Shown here piece by piece: positions 1 to 7,730 of a stretch of 35,828 nt of DNA. The stretch spans positions 1 to 35,828 of the forward strand of contig DAHUZB010000020.1 in assembly GCA_027306785.1 (NCBI GenBank). Direction: 5' to 3'. The position numbers and the translations under genes were made by a program. The notes below the pieces were generated by a model. That model was not told the DNA's origin. It did not search any database and saw only the letters and a list, made by a program, of their open reading frames with translations. Numbering within the stretch: position 1 is the stretch's first letter; every line of letters begins with the position of its first letter. The stretch comes from Vulcanimicrobiota bacterium (GTDB lineage Bacteria; Vulcanimicrobiota; Vulcanimicrobiia; Vulcanimicrobiales; Vulcanimicrobiaceae).

Positions 1-599
1 AGCGCTTCGGGCGGCATCGCCGCCACCATCTCGGTGCCGATAAAGCCGGGCGCGACCACGTTCGCGGTGATGCCTTTGTTCGCGGTTTCGAGCGCGAGGC
101 TCTTGGTGAATCCGAAGAGGCCCGCTTTCGACGCGGCGTAATTGGCTTGGCCGATGTTGCCCGTCGAGCCGATCACCGAGCTGATGTTGATCACGCGTCC
201 GCTTCCGCGTTCGATCATGTGCTCGAGCACGGCCTTCGTCATGTTGAACGCGCCGGAGAGATTGACGTTGATGACGTTGCACCAATCCTCGCTCGTCATC
301 TTGCGCAGCGTCTTATCGAGCGTGATGCCCGCGTTGTTGACGAGAAAATCCACGCGCCCGTATTCGTTGAGGACTTCGTCGAACACGCGTCGGCAATCGT
401 CGAAATCGTCCACGCGCCCTTGGTGCAGCGAGATCGATCCGCCGCTCGCACGCAACGTTTGCGCGCATGTCTCGGCGGCCTCTTTGCCCTTGCTGTAGCC
501 CGCCGCAACGTGTGCGCCCGCACGCGCGAGCGCGGCGGTGATCGCCGCGCCGATGCCGCGCGTTCCGCCCGTGACGATGGCAACCCGACCAGTGAACAT
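1..599 (-). CDS. fabG: 3-oxoacyl-ACP reductase FabG (C-terminus outside window)
   Basis: This short-chain dehydrogenase/reductase reduces 3-oxoacyl-ACP with NADPH in type II fatty acid synthesis in the cytoplasm. Read from the minus strand, the protein opens with a beta strand and the cofactor loop TGGTRGIG (residues 10-17). NNAG follows at 88-91, then the catalytic Asn in INVNL, Ser in ISSVIG and the YAASK Tyr/Lys pair, and the typical VVAPGFIGTEM segment. About 199 residues are present, so roughly 45 of the usual 245 lie beyond base 1. The ATG at 599 has a good GGAGGT ribosome site 6-7 bases upstream. A pseudopilin gene lies 77 bases upstream on the same strand, an unusual partner. FabG is favoured over other SDRs because of the short, compact fold and the GTEM loop, but the substrate is inferred. 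Confidence 0.9.
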   Translation of the reverse strand, partial: MFTGRVAIVTGGTRGIGAAITAALARAGAHVAAGYSKGKEAAETCAQTLRASGGSISLHQGRVDDFDDCRRVFDEVLNEYGRVDFLVNNAGITLDKTLRKMTSEDWCNVINVNLSGAFNMTKAVLEHMIERGSGRVINISSVIGSTGNIGQANYAASKAGLFGFTKSLALETANKGITANVVAPGFIGTEMVAAMPPEA

Positions 600-676
600 T
601 CACACCTCCAGCAAACCCGGTAGTGCACTCCTGGTGCGCGTGCGTTGCGGTATTCTCCCGCGTGGTCTACGCAGCA

Positions 677-1387
677 CTACGGCGTTGCCGTGGGTGCGGC
701 GGTGAGCGTGGGTAACGGCGCGGGAGCGGTCGGCGTCGGCGCGGGCGAGGGCGTGTAGGCGATCACCACCGTGAATGCGGTAGGTGCCGATCCGCTCGCG
801 AGCACGTCGTCGCGTTCCACGCCCGCGGCGCGCAGGTGCAGCAACACCACCCCGTTGCCGCCGCGCGCGATCGGCAGAGCGGTAAACGCATGCGCGACGT
901 CGGGGGCGTGCACGCCTGCGAAGAGCGGATCGTATGCCGGGCTCGCGGGATCGGCGAGCGCGCTTGCCGGATATGCGACGGCGGAGACCGCATCGTAGCC
1001 GCCGAGCAAATCGGTCTCCACCGCTGCGCGCCCCGGTGCGTAGGCATAGCGCGCCAAGGTGTGCGTCGCGGCGTCGTAACGATACGCGAAGGCGTAGGCG
1101 CGATGCCCCGCGTCCTCGCCGAAGAGATCCAGTTCGTGTCCGTCGGCGTTGCTCGCACCCGTCACGTCGGTCGGCGGAACGAAGATCGCCCATGCGCTCG
1201 CCGCCTCGCTCGCGAGCCGCTCGCTCAACCGGTCGGCACGAGCTTGCGCGTCGCCGCGTGCCGCGAGGAGTCGCGCGCTTGCCGCGGTGCGCGCCGCGAA
1301 CGCGACGAGACTCCACATCACGACCGCGGCGATCGCCGCGCCGATCGTTACCTCGATCAGCGTGAACCCGCGTTCGGAGGCGTTCAT
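677..1387 (-). CDS. type II/IV pseudopilin-like protein with prepilin leader
   Basis: A 236-residue protein beginning MNASERGFTLIEV. The short basic leader, the Gly at -1, Phe at +1 and Glu at +5 of the mature form, followed by about 20 hydrophobic residues, are the classic type IV prepilin/pseudopilin signature recognised by a PilD-type peptidase. The rest is a globular domain with no obvious partner family, ending in a Pro/Thr/Ala-rich tail. It could be a minor pseudopilin of a secretion or DNA-uptake system, or a stand-alone prepilin-like protein, since no other pilus gene is in view. I chose the ATG at 1387 because it gives a normal six-residue leader before the cleavage Gly. A GTG at 1426 would add 13 residues and run into the inverted repeat of the divergent promoter. 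Neither start has a clear ribosome site. Confidence 0.8.
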   Translation of the reverse strand: MNASERGFTLIEVTIGAAIAAVVMWSLVAFAARTAASARLLAARGDAQARADRLSERLASEAASAWAIFVPPTDVTGASNADGHELDLFGEDAGHRAYAFAYRYDAATHTLARYAYAPGRAAVETDLLGGYDAVSAVAYPASALADPASPAYDPLFAGVHAPDVAHAFTALPIARGGNGVVLLHLRAAGVERDDVLASGSAPTAFTVVIAYTPSPAPTPTAPAPLPTLTAAPTATP

Positions 1388-1409
1388 CACGGCCGTCGGT
1401 GCCCGGTAT

Positions 1410-1445
1410 TTGCGAGACGGGGACACTTTGTGCTACAAAGTAGTC
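1410..1445 (+). promoter_or_regulatory. Predicted promoter overlapped by inverted-repeat operator
   Basis: A candidate promoter TTGCGA (1410-1415), 18-base spacer, TACAAA (1434-1439) precedes the membrane protein/regulator pair. A perfect 7-base inverted repeat, ACTTTGT-GCT-ACAAAGT (1425-1441), covers the -10 region. GAC/GTC extends it on both sides with one bulged base (to 1445). The ATG follows within about 10 bases of the expected transcription start, and no convincing ribosome site is present, so the mRNA may be almost leaderless. The symmetry and position fit a repressor site, most simply for the winged-helix protein encoded in the same operon. This is inference from position and symmetry. 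Confidence 0.55.
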
Positions 1446-1449
1446 AGGC

Positions 1450-2055
1450 ATGACCGATTTGGAGCGGGCGCTGCTCGATATCGCCGAGGTGCGCGAGCGC
1501 CTGGCGGAGACGCAGCAATTCAAAGGCTACTCGGGCGTCGCGGCGATCGCGTCGGGCCTCTTTGCGCTCGTCGCGGGCGCGGTGCAGGCGGTGCTCGTAC
1601 CGGCGCCGCAGGGCGCGCATGAGAACCGGCTCTACTTCGCGATCTGGCTCACCTGTTGCGCCGCCGCCGCGATCGTGAACTACGGTGCGATCGCGCACTG
1701 GTTCGTCAGCGACGCGAGCGCACGCGATCGCTGGCAGACGCGTACCGTCGGGCTTGCGATTCTGCCCGCGCTCGTGCTCGGCGCCGCGCTCTCGTTCGCG
1801 CTGCTCGTGCACGATCATGTGAGCGATCTGCCGAGCATTTGGTACGGCTGTTACGGCGTGGGACTCTTCGCTTCGCGCACGATGGTGCCGCGCGGCGTCG
1901 TCGCGATCGCGACGCTCTTTCTCGCGGCGAGCATCGTGCTGATGTTCGTGCCGCCGGCGATGGCGCTCGCATGGTGGGTGCCGCCCGCCGGATTCGGACT
2001 CGGACAGATCGCGATCGGCGCGCTCGTGCTGCGCGATCGGGCGGTGCACGCATGA
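1450..2055 (+). CDS. polytopic membrane protein partnered with winged-helix regulator
   Basis: A 201-residue integral membrane protein. A charged N-terminal helix (residues 1-27, rich in Glu/Arg) is followed by about five to six hydrophobic segments, roughly at 28-50, 64-88, 102-120, 128-145, 150-170 and 176-194. I do not recognise a named family or catalytic motif. The stop overlaps the start of the regulator gene (ATGA), so the two are translationally coupled. Membrane proteins of this size are often co-encoded with small winged-helix regulators, where the regulator usually controls the pair. The upstream inverted repeat supports that arrangement here. A role in sensing or transport cannot be decided from sequence. 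Confidence 0.75.
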   Translation: MTDLERALLDIAEVRERLAETQQFKGYSGVAAIASGLFALVAGAVQAVLVPAPQGAHENRLYFAIWLTCCAAAAIVNYGAIAHWFVSDASARDRWQTRTVGLAILPALVLGAALSFALLVHDHVSDLPSIWYGCYGVGLFASRTMVPRGVVAIATLFLAASIVLMFVPPAMALAWWVPPAGFGLGQIAIGALVLRDRAVHA

Positions 2056-2408
2056 GCGCGACCGATCTCGACCGCGTCTTTCACGAACGCGGACGTCTCG
2101 CGATCTGCTCCACGCTCGTGGCGAATCCCGGCGGCGTCTCGTTCACGCAGTTGCAGGATGCCTGCGCGCTTACCGACGGCAATCTGAACCGCCATCTGCA
2201 CGCGCTCGCGGAAGAAGGCATCGTCGCGACCGAACGTATTACGGGGCGCGGCCGTCCGCAGACGATCGTGCGCATTACCGACGCGGGGCGCGCCCGCTTT
2301 CTCGCCTATATCGATGCGCTCGAAGCGATCGTGCGCGAGGTTCAGCGCTCCACCACCGCGAGCGAATCGCCGATGCGCGCCGTACCCGCGCGCAGCACGT
2401 CGCAGTAG
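2052..2408 (+). CDS. small winged-helix (MarR/ArsR-like, HTH_34 type) regulator
   Basis: A 118-residue cytoplasmic DNA-binding protein. The segment LAICSTLVANPGGVSFTQLQ, the recognition helix around DGNLNRHLHALAEEGIV, and the wing ERITGRGRPQTIVRITDAGR make a typical winged helix of the type that lacks an N-terminal extension. A C-terminal helix (about 80-95) probably dimerises. The start overlaps the preceding membrane gene by four bases. The last 22 residues are polar and are read through the 3' end of the convergent MOSC gene, a 67-base antisense overlap, so the tail may be a recent extension. It is the likely ligand of the inverted repeat at 1425-1441. The signal it senses is unknown. Confidence 0.85.
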   Translation: MSATDLDRVFHERGRLAICSTLVANPGGVSFTQLQDACALTDGNLNRHLHALAEEGIVATERITGRGRPQTIVRITDAGRARFLAYIDALEAIVREVQRSTTASESPMRAVPARSTSQ

Positions 2409-2977
2409 ATCCCCATCCACGTTCCGCGCGCCTGCGCGACGTAGCGTAGAATCTCGGGCTCGCTCTCGCCGGTCGTCTGATCGTAGGTCGTCGTCACGCA
2501 GCGCTCGATCGGATAGCGCACGCGCAAGCGCACCTCGCCGAGCGCGAGCTCGCGGCCGGTAAGGTCGTCCTCGCGCAGCTTTATCCCGTCCTCGGCGTGC
2601 ACGTAGAAATTGGGGCGAAAGCGCTCGGGCTCCACCTCGAAGCCGACGTGCGCGCGCAGCCCGTCGAGCCACCGATCCAGAATCAGCGAGAGCGGCGCAT
2701 CGTCGAAGTAGTGCGGCTGCGCGTCGAGCATCTCGAGCGTCACGCCGCGTTCGTGCGCCGCCGCGATCGCGTGCGCGGGATCGGCAGTGAGGTGCAGTCG
2801 CTCGTCTTCCTTGCCGCGGTAGGTCTTGCCCGAGCGCGCGTGGCCGCCGAGCACCGCGAGTGCGCGCGCCCGATCGCCCTCGATGCCCTCGGGCCCGATC
2901 GGCGCGCTCTCCAGCGTCTCGCCGCGCAGGCTCTTTACCGGGTAGCGCCAGATGCGCGCGAGTCGTCCGATCTGCAT
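2342..2977 (-). CDS. MOSC domain protein (mARC/molybdenum cofactor binding type)
   Basis: A 211-residue protein with an N-terminal MOSC beta-barrel segment (IGRLARIWRYPVKSLRGE; GPEGIEGDRARAL) followed by the MOSC domain. FRPNFYVHAED and the YPIERCVTTTYDQTTGE stretch contain the conserved Cys and Thr near the cofactor. By family knowledge, MOSC proteins bind sulfurated molybdenum cofactor and act in N-oxide reduction or cofactor sulfur transfer. The substrate is not inferable here, and no other molybdenum gene is in the window. The ATG at 2977 is preceded by GAAGGA five bases upstream. The reading frame stays open far upstream, but that extension is a shadow of the next gene. The 3' end overlaps the convergent regulator by 67 bases. 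Confidence 0.85.
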   Translation of the reverse strand: MQIGRLARIWRYPVKSLRGETLESAPIGPEGIEGDRARALAVLGGHARSGKTYRGKEDERLHLTADPAHAIAAAHERGVTLEMLDAQPHYFDDAPLSLILDRWLDGLRAHVGFEVEPERFRPNFYVHAEDGIKLREDDLTGRELALGEVRLRVRYPIERCVTTTYDQTTGESEPEILRYVAQARGTWMGIYCDVLRAGTARIGDSLAVVER

Positions 2978-3028
2978 AGGTCCTTCGTACCGTAGGAAGG
3001 GTGATGAATTCTCAAGAAGCGCGGCGCC

Positions 3029-3958
3029 ATGGAGGCTACGCCGTCGTTCCCGCTGCGCGCGCTCTCGATCGGTGAGATCTTCGATCGCGCCGTTACGATC
3101 TATGTGCGCTACTTCGCGGTCTTCACCGCGATGATCTTCTCGCTGCTCGCGCCGTTTTCGGTGCTGCAGTATCTCATCGCGCCGTCGCAGGGCGATCTCG
3201 CGCAGGTCTTCACGCAGGCGGGGAAGACGACGACGCAGACGCAGATGCTCAGCGGTGCGCAGCTCGGCGAATTCCTGGTGCTCGCGCTCGTGCTCATGCT
3301 CCTCTCGCCGTTCGTGAACAACGCGGTCGCGGTCGGCGTGGCCGATCTCTACAGCGGCCGCACGCCGAATTTCGGCGCGGCGTTCGCCGCGGTATTTCGG
3401 CGCTGGGCGCCGCTGCTCGGCACGGCCCTGCTCGCCGGTTTGATGATCGCGGCGATCTACGGCGGCGGGGCGCTCGTGCTCGGGATCGTGCTCGGCATCG
3501 GGATCGTGCTCGTGAAGCCGCTGCTGCCGCTCGCGATCTTTGTCTTCATCCTCACCGGCATCGGGCTCTTGGCGCTGATCCTGGCGCTCGTGGTGCTGCT
3601 GCTCGTCTTTGCGTTCGCCACCTACGGCTCGACCCTCGAGCAGCTCGGCGCCGGCCAAGCGATCGCGTCGGCGTATCGGCGTATCTTCGCGGGCGGCGAG
3701 CTGCGGAAAGCGACGCTCATCGCGCTTGCGTACATCGCGCTGCAGTTCGGATCGCTCACGGTGAGCTCGGTCGTCGCGATCGTCGTGCGCTTGCTCACCA
3801 AGCTTCCCGTGCTCGAGATCGCCGTCAGTGCCGTCGCGAGCTCGGTACTCACCGCATTCCTCACGATCCTCATCGCCGTCTACTACTACGACGTGCGCAC
3901 CCGCGCCGAAGGGTTGGATCTCGAAGTCGATCTCTCGCGTCTGACGGCTACACCGTGA
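3029..3958 (+). CDS. polytopic membrane protein, first gene of MoxR/DUF58 cluster
   Basis: A 309-residue, Ala/Leu/Val-rich protein with about six to seven transmembrane segments. The N-terminus LRALSIGEIFDRAVTIYVRY is typical of the glycerophosphodiesterase-membrane-domain-like or YIP1-like families, where this short amphipathic stretch precedes the first membrane helix. The hydrophobic blocks lie near 30-52, 83-107, 132-200 (several helices) and 225-295. No catalytic residues are evident. Its stop overlaps the start of the DUF4129 gene (GTGA), so it belongs to the same operon. In other phyla similar clusters carry a multi-pass protein of this kind, presumably a membrane scaffold. The exact function is unknown. 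It starts 51 bases from the divergent MOSC gene. Confidence 0.8.
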   Translation: MEATPSFPLRALSIGEIFDRAVTIYVRYFAVFTAMIFSLLAPFSVLQYLIAPSQGDLAQVFTQAGKTTTQTQMLSGAQLGEFLVLALVLMLLSPFVNNAVAVGVADLYSGRTPNFGAAFAAVFRRWAPLLGTALLAGLMIAAIYGGGALVLGIVLGIGIVLVKPLLPLAIFVFILTGIGLLALILALVVLLLVFAFATYGSTLEQLGAGQAIASAYRRIFAGGELRKATLIALAYIALQFGSLTVSSVVAIVVRLLTKLPVLEIAVSAVASSVLTAFLTILIAVYYYDVRTRAEGLDLEVDLSRLTATP

Positions 3959-4587
3959 CCCCCGTTCCGCCGCACGATATCGTGCGCGCGGTGCGCGCCG
4001 AGCTCGCGGTGCCCGGTCGCTATCAGCTCCACGTCGCCGTACGTCGGCCGAGCCTCCTTGAAGTGCTCGCCGACTGGCTCGGCGATCGCTATCGCGCGTT
4101 CGAGCGCGCGCTCGCGGCGCACGTGCACGTGACGCCCGCGGCAAAGACGGCGTTCGGCGATCTGATCGTCGTTGCGGCGGTACTCGCGGTGGCGATCGTC
4201 GCGGCGCGGCTGCTCGCACAGGCGCAGATCGATGCCGCGCAGCGCGGCGACGCACATTCGCTCTCCCCCGCACGCAGCGCGCACGTGCTGAGCGTCCGCG
4301 CCGCCGCCGCCGCCGCGGAGGGCGACTACGCGCGCGCGGTGCGCACGCTCTTCGCCGCCGCCGTGACGCTGCTCGATCTGCGCGGCGTGGTGCGCGACGA
4401 CGAGAGCGCCACCGTGAACGATCTGCGGCGCGCGCTGCACGAGCGCGACGGCCGCGTGGAGGCGCCCTTCATCGAGCTCGCACGCATCTACACGAGCGTC
4501 GCGTATGCCGAAGCGCCGACCGGTGCCGATGCCTGGGAGCGTGCGCAGCGCGCCTACGGCGACCTCTCGCGGAGCGCGAGCGTATGA
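3955..4587 (+). CDS. DUF4129 domain membrane-anchored protein
   Basis: A 210-residue protein with a single membrane anchor around residues 64-85. The C-terminal DUF4129-like helical domain shows EGDYARAVRTLFAAAVTLLD, then VNDLRRALHE and IYTSVAYAEAP. DUF4129 proteins are regularly encoded beside DUF4350, MoxR and DUF58 genes and in transglutaminase-like membrane proteins; their biochemical role is not established. The GTG start overlaps the upstream stop, and its own stop overlaps the next ATG, so translation is coupled on both sides. The N-terminal 60 residues before the membrane helix are basic and probably cytoplasmic, but topology is a guess. Confidence 0.82.
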   Translation: MTPVPPHDIVRAVRAELAVPGRYQLHVAVRRPSLLEVLADWLGDRYRAFERALAAHVHVTPAAKTAFGDLIVVAAVLAVAIVAARLLAQAQIDAAQRGDAHSLSPARSAHVLSVRAAAAAAEGDYARAVRTLFAAAVTLLDLRGVVRDDESATVNDLRRALHERDGRVEAPFIELARIYTSVAYAEAPTGADAWERAQRAYGDLSRSASV

Positions 4588-5441
4588 AGATGCGTCCGCT
4601 CGAGGCCGCCATCGTGCTCATCGGCATCGCGGCGATCGTCTGGGTGGCGATCGCGAGCGGTACCGCGGGCATCGCGTCGGTGCCCTCCACCTACGATACC
4701 GGACCGCGCGGCTACGAAGCGCTCTACAACGTTCTGCAGCGCGAGGAGGTGCCGGTGGCGCGCCTGCGCGCCCCGCTCGGCCGTCTGCCGAAGACGGCGC
4801 GCGTGCTCGTCACCGCGATTTCGCCGCAGGCCGGCTCGCTCGCAGCGGTCTACGGAGCGCAGGATCTCAAGCGTATCGAACGCTTCGTGCGCGGCGGCGG
4901 GACCGTGGTCGCGTTTCTTCCGCCCAAGAGCACGCTGCCGAAGGCGTTCGCGCATCTGCCGAAGACGCGCGTGCATCGCTTTGACGTGACGCAGTACGAC
5001 AATGCGGCGCTCGATGCGCATCCGGGGCGCGCGCGCGATGCCTATGCCACGATCGCCGAGCGCGGTGTCGCCTACTTCGATGAGTATCCGTACGGCTACG
5101 ACGATACGCGTTCGCTCTGGTCGGTGCTGCCGGAGCCGGTGCGCGCGGCGTTCTGGGTGACGGTCGCGCTGCTCGTACTGCTGCTGATCGATGCCAACGT
5201 GCCCTTCGTGCCGCCGATGCCGCTCGATCCGCCGCAGGACCGCGATTCGGCGGCGTACATTACCTCGATGGCCGCGCTGTTGCGGCGCGCGCGCGCGGGA
5301 CGCGCCGCGATCGCACGCTTCGCCCACACCTATCCGAACGATTCCGACCTGCAACGCCTCGCGAGCCTGGCGCAGCCGAGCGACGCCGTGCTGCTGCACG
5401 CCGCGAAGCTCACCGCCTCACGACGAAAGGACCCCGTGTGA
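4584..5441 (+). CDS. DUF4350 domain membrane protein
   Basis: A 285-residue protein with a membrane helix at about 8-28 and a second at about 190-210. Between them lies a DUF4350-type soluble domain recognisable by PSTYDTGPRGYEALYNVLQ, RVLVTAISPQAG and the FVRGGGTVVAFLPP strand-turn. These domains resemble class I glutamine amidotransferase-like/ThuA-like folds and are presumed non-catalytic; no Cys nucleophile is visible. The C-terminal part (215-285) is an Ala/Arg-rich helical region that is probably cytoplasmic. The gene is coupled to its neighbours by ATGA and GTGA overlaps. In DUF4350-MoxR-DUF58 clusters it is thought to be part of a membrane assembly served by the MoxR ATPase. Confidence 0.82.
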   Translation: MKMRPLEAAIVLIGIAAIVWVAIASGTAGIASVPSTYDTGPRGYEALYNVLQREEVPVARLRAPLGRLPKTARVLVTAISPQAGSLAAVYGAQDLKRIERFVRGGGTVVAFLPPKSTLPKAFAHLPKTRVHRFDVTQYDNAALDAHPGRARDAYATIAERGVAYFDEYPYGYDDTRSLWSVLPEPVRAAFWVTVALLVLLLIDANVPFVPPMPLDPPQDRDSAAYITSMAALLRRARAGRAAIARFAHTYPNDSDLQRLASLAQPSDAVLLHAAKLTASRRKDPV

Positions 5442-6403
5442 ACGATACCCCCGTCTCCGTCCGCGATCTCGCCGGACGTCTCCGCGATGCGCTCGCACGC
5501 GCGATCGTCGACGGCGACCGCACCGCATTCGGCTTGCTCGTCGCGCTGCTCACGCGCGGCCACGTGCTGATCGAAGGCGTACCGGGCACCGGTAAAACGC
5601 TCGCGGTGCGCGCCTTCGCCGCGGCGCTCGGGCTCGAGTTTCGCCGCATTCAGTTCACGCCGGATCTGATGCCCGCCGACGTGATCGGCACCACGGTTTT
5701 CAATCCGCAGAGCGCGCAGTTCAGCGTACGCCCCGGGCCGCTGGTCGCGCATGTCGTGCTCGCCGACGAGATCAATCGCACGCCGCCGAAGACGCAAGCC
5801 GCGCTGCTCGAAGCGATGGAAGAAGCGCGCGTGACGATCGACGGAACGCCGCTCTCGCTGCCGCAGCCCTTCATCGTCTGCGCCACGCAGAATCCGATCG
5901 AGTACGAAGGCACCTATCCGCTGCCCGAAGCGCAACTCGACCGCTTCATGGTCAAGATCCAGACCGGCTATCCCGCGCAGGCGCAGGAACTCGATCTGCT
6001 CGCGCGCGTGGCGCAGGGATTCGACGCCCGCGCGCTCGATGTCGGCGGCATCACCGCGGTCACCGATGCCGAGGCTATCGTCGCCGCGCAGCGCGCGGTA
6101 CGCGCGGTGCATCTGGCCGACGACGTGCGCGGCTACATCTACGCGTTGATCGCCGCCACGCGCGCGAACGCGCGCCTCGCGCTCGGTGCCTCGCCGCGCG
6201 CGGGCGTGGCGCTGCTGCTCGCCGCGCAGGCGGCGGCCGCGATCGACGGACGTGACTACGTGACGCCCGACGACGTGAAAGACGTCGCGCCGCTCGTCAT
6301 CGCCCATCGTGTGATCGTGCAGCCCGATGCCGAGATCGAGGGTGCCACGGGAGCCTCGGTGCTCGCCGATATTCTCGCGAGCGTGCCCGTGCCGCGTGCG
6401 TAA
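5438..6403 (+). CDS. MoxR family AAA+ ATPase
   Basis: A 321-residue AAA+ ATPase. Walker A is GVPGTGKT (47-54), Walker B is HVVLADEIN (Asp110, Glu111) and sensor 1 is ATQNPIEYEGTYPLPEAQLDRF (Asn152). The C-terminal helical lid contains GASPRAGVALL and an Arg-containing sensor 2. MoxR ATPases act as chaperone-like activators of von Willebrand A or DUF58 partners, and the partner gene follows immediately with an eight-base overlap. The length is standard. The GTG start overlaps the preceding stop. The function is known at family level only; the substrate complex is probably the surrounding membrane proteins. Confidence 0.93.
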   Translation: MNDTPVSVRDLAGRLRDALARAIVDGDRTAFGLLVALLTRGHVLIEGVPGTGKTLAVRAFAAALGLEFRRIQFTPDLMPADVIGTTVFNPQSAQFSVRPGPLVAHVVLADEINRTPPKTQAALLEAMEEARVTIDGTPLSLPQPFIVCATQNPIEYEGTYPLPEAQLDRFMVKIQTGYPAQAQELDLLARVAQGFDARALDVGGITAVTDAEAIVAAQRAVRAVHLADDVRGYIYALIAATRANARLALGASPRAGVALLLAAQAAAAIDGRDYVTPDDVKDVAPLVIAHRVIVQPDAEIEGATGASVLADILASVPVPRA

Positions 6404-7730
6404 ACGCTACCTGCCGCTCGCGCCGACCGTGCGGCTACGCTGGGCGCTCGGCGCTATCGCGTTTCTGCTCGCCGCTTCGCCGGGCGTGCACCTCTTCGTG
6501 CCGCTCGCGCAAGCGGCGGGCGCGGTGCTCGCGCTTGCCGTCGTGGTCGATCTCGCGCTCGGGCCGCCGCTACGCGCGTTGCATCTCGAGCGCAGGCTGC
6601 CCGCGCATCTTGCGCTTCGCGCGCGCGCGTCGATCCGCTATACGATCGAGAACGCGTCGCGTCGCGCCGTGCGCGTGGGTATCGCCGAAGCGCCGCTACG
6701 CACGCTGCGCTTCGACGCGCGCGAATGCGTGACGCTCGTACCGGGCGGCGCGGGCACGGTCGCGCATGCGACCGCGATGCCCACGGAGCGAGGGCGCGAT
6801 GCCTTCGAACGGCTCTACGTGTGGTACGAGAGCGTGACGATCGGCCTCGTTCGGCGGCGGGCGATCCTCGATGCGCCGCAGGAGTTCCGCGTCTATCCCG
6901 ATCTCTCGGCCGTCGAGCGCTACGGCTCGCTCCACGCGCGCAACCGCCTCATCGAAGCGGGGCTTCGACGCATGCGGATGCGCGGTGAGGGAACCGCCTT
7001 CGAGAGCCTGCGCGAATATGCCGACGGCGATGCGTTCCGCGCGATCGATTGGAAGGCGACGGCGCGTCGCGGCAAGCTGATGGTGATGCAGCGCGAGGTC
7101 GAACGCAGCCAGGACGTGATGCTGCTGCTCGACTGCGGACGCTTGATGCATCCGCGCATCGGTGATCAGCGCAAGCTCGATCATGCGATCACCGCCGCGC
7201 TCTCGGTCGCGTCGATCGCGTCGCTCGCGAGCGATCGGGTGGGCGTGGTCGCGTTCGCGCAGCGTATTCTGCTCGCGCGCGCGCCGCGCTCGACCGCCGC
7301 CTCGATCGGCGCGCTCGCCGATGCGCTCTGCGACGTGGAGCCGCGGTTCGAAGAGTCGGACTATGCGCGGGCCTTTCGCTACGTGGGCGCGCATCTGCAT
7401 CGGCGCAGCTTGGTGGTGCTCTTTACCGACGTGATCGATCCGGTCGCGCAGAGCATGGTGCTCGCCGAACTGCGCTCGCTCGCGCGTCGCCACGTGGTGC
7501 TCTGCGTCTTCATGAACGACGCCGCGGTGCAGACGGTGCTGGCCGAGACGCCGGCGAGCGTGGACGACGCCTACCGGCTCGACGTGGCACTCGGCCTGCT
7601 CGCCGAGCGCGGCATCGCGACGCGCACGCTCGAACGAAGCGGCGCGATCGTGCTCGATGTGCCCGCCGCCAAACTCAGCGTGGCCGCGATCGACGAGTAT
7701 CTGCGGATCAAGAGTCGCGCGCTGCTGTAG
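6396..7730 (+). CDS. DUF58 (VWA-like) protein, MoxR partner
   Basis: A 444-residue protein with two hydrophobic helices near the N-terminus (14-50), a beta-rich middle and the DUF58 signature (about 197-228: GEGTAFESLREYADGDAFR, then AIDWKATARRGKLMV). A VWA-like Rossmann domain follows, starting at VMLLLDCGRLM, where the canonical DxSxS metal site is replaced by Asp-Cys-Gly-Arg-Leu as is common in this family. I placed the start at GTG 6396, which gives MRKRYLPLAP and overlaps moxR by eight bases. An upstream ATG in the same frame is a shadow within moxR. The 3' end overlaps the convergent SpoIIM gene by 23 bases. It presumably works with the MoxR ATPase at the membrane. Confidence 0.9.
   Translation: MRKRYLPLAPTVRLRWALGAIAFLLAASPGVHLFVPLAQAAGAVLALAVVVDLALGPPLRALHLERRLPAHLALRARASIRYTIENASRRAVRVGIAEAPLRTLRFDARECVTLVPGGAGTVAHATAMPTERGRDAFERLYVWYESVTIGLVRRRAILDAPQEFRVYPDLSAVERYGSLHARNRLIEAGLRRMRMRGEGTAFESLREYADGDAFRAIDWKATARRGKLMVMQREVERSQDVMLLLDCGRLMHPRIGDQRKLDHAITAALSVASIASLASDRVGVVAFAQRILLARAPRSTAASIGALADALCDVEPRFEESDYARAFRYVGAHLHRRSLVVLFTDVIDPVAQSMVLAELRSLARRHVVLCVFMNDAAVQTVLAETPASVDDAYRLDVALGLLAERGIATRTLERSGAIVLDVPAAKLSVAAIDEYLRIKSRALL

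Noticed and set aside
2978-4273. Upstream extension of the MOSC frame by over 400 codons
   Set aside because: The extension is antisense to the membrane-protein and DUF4129 genes and shows only charged, low-complexity residues; the ATG at 2977 has a ribosome site.
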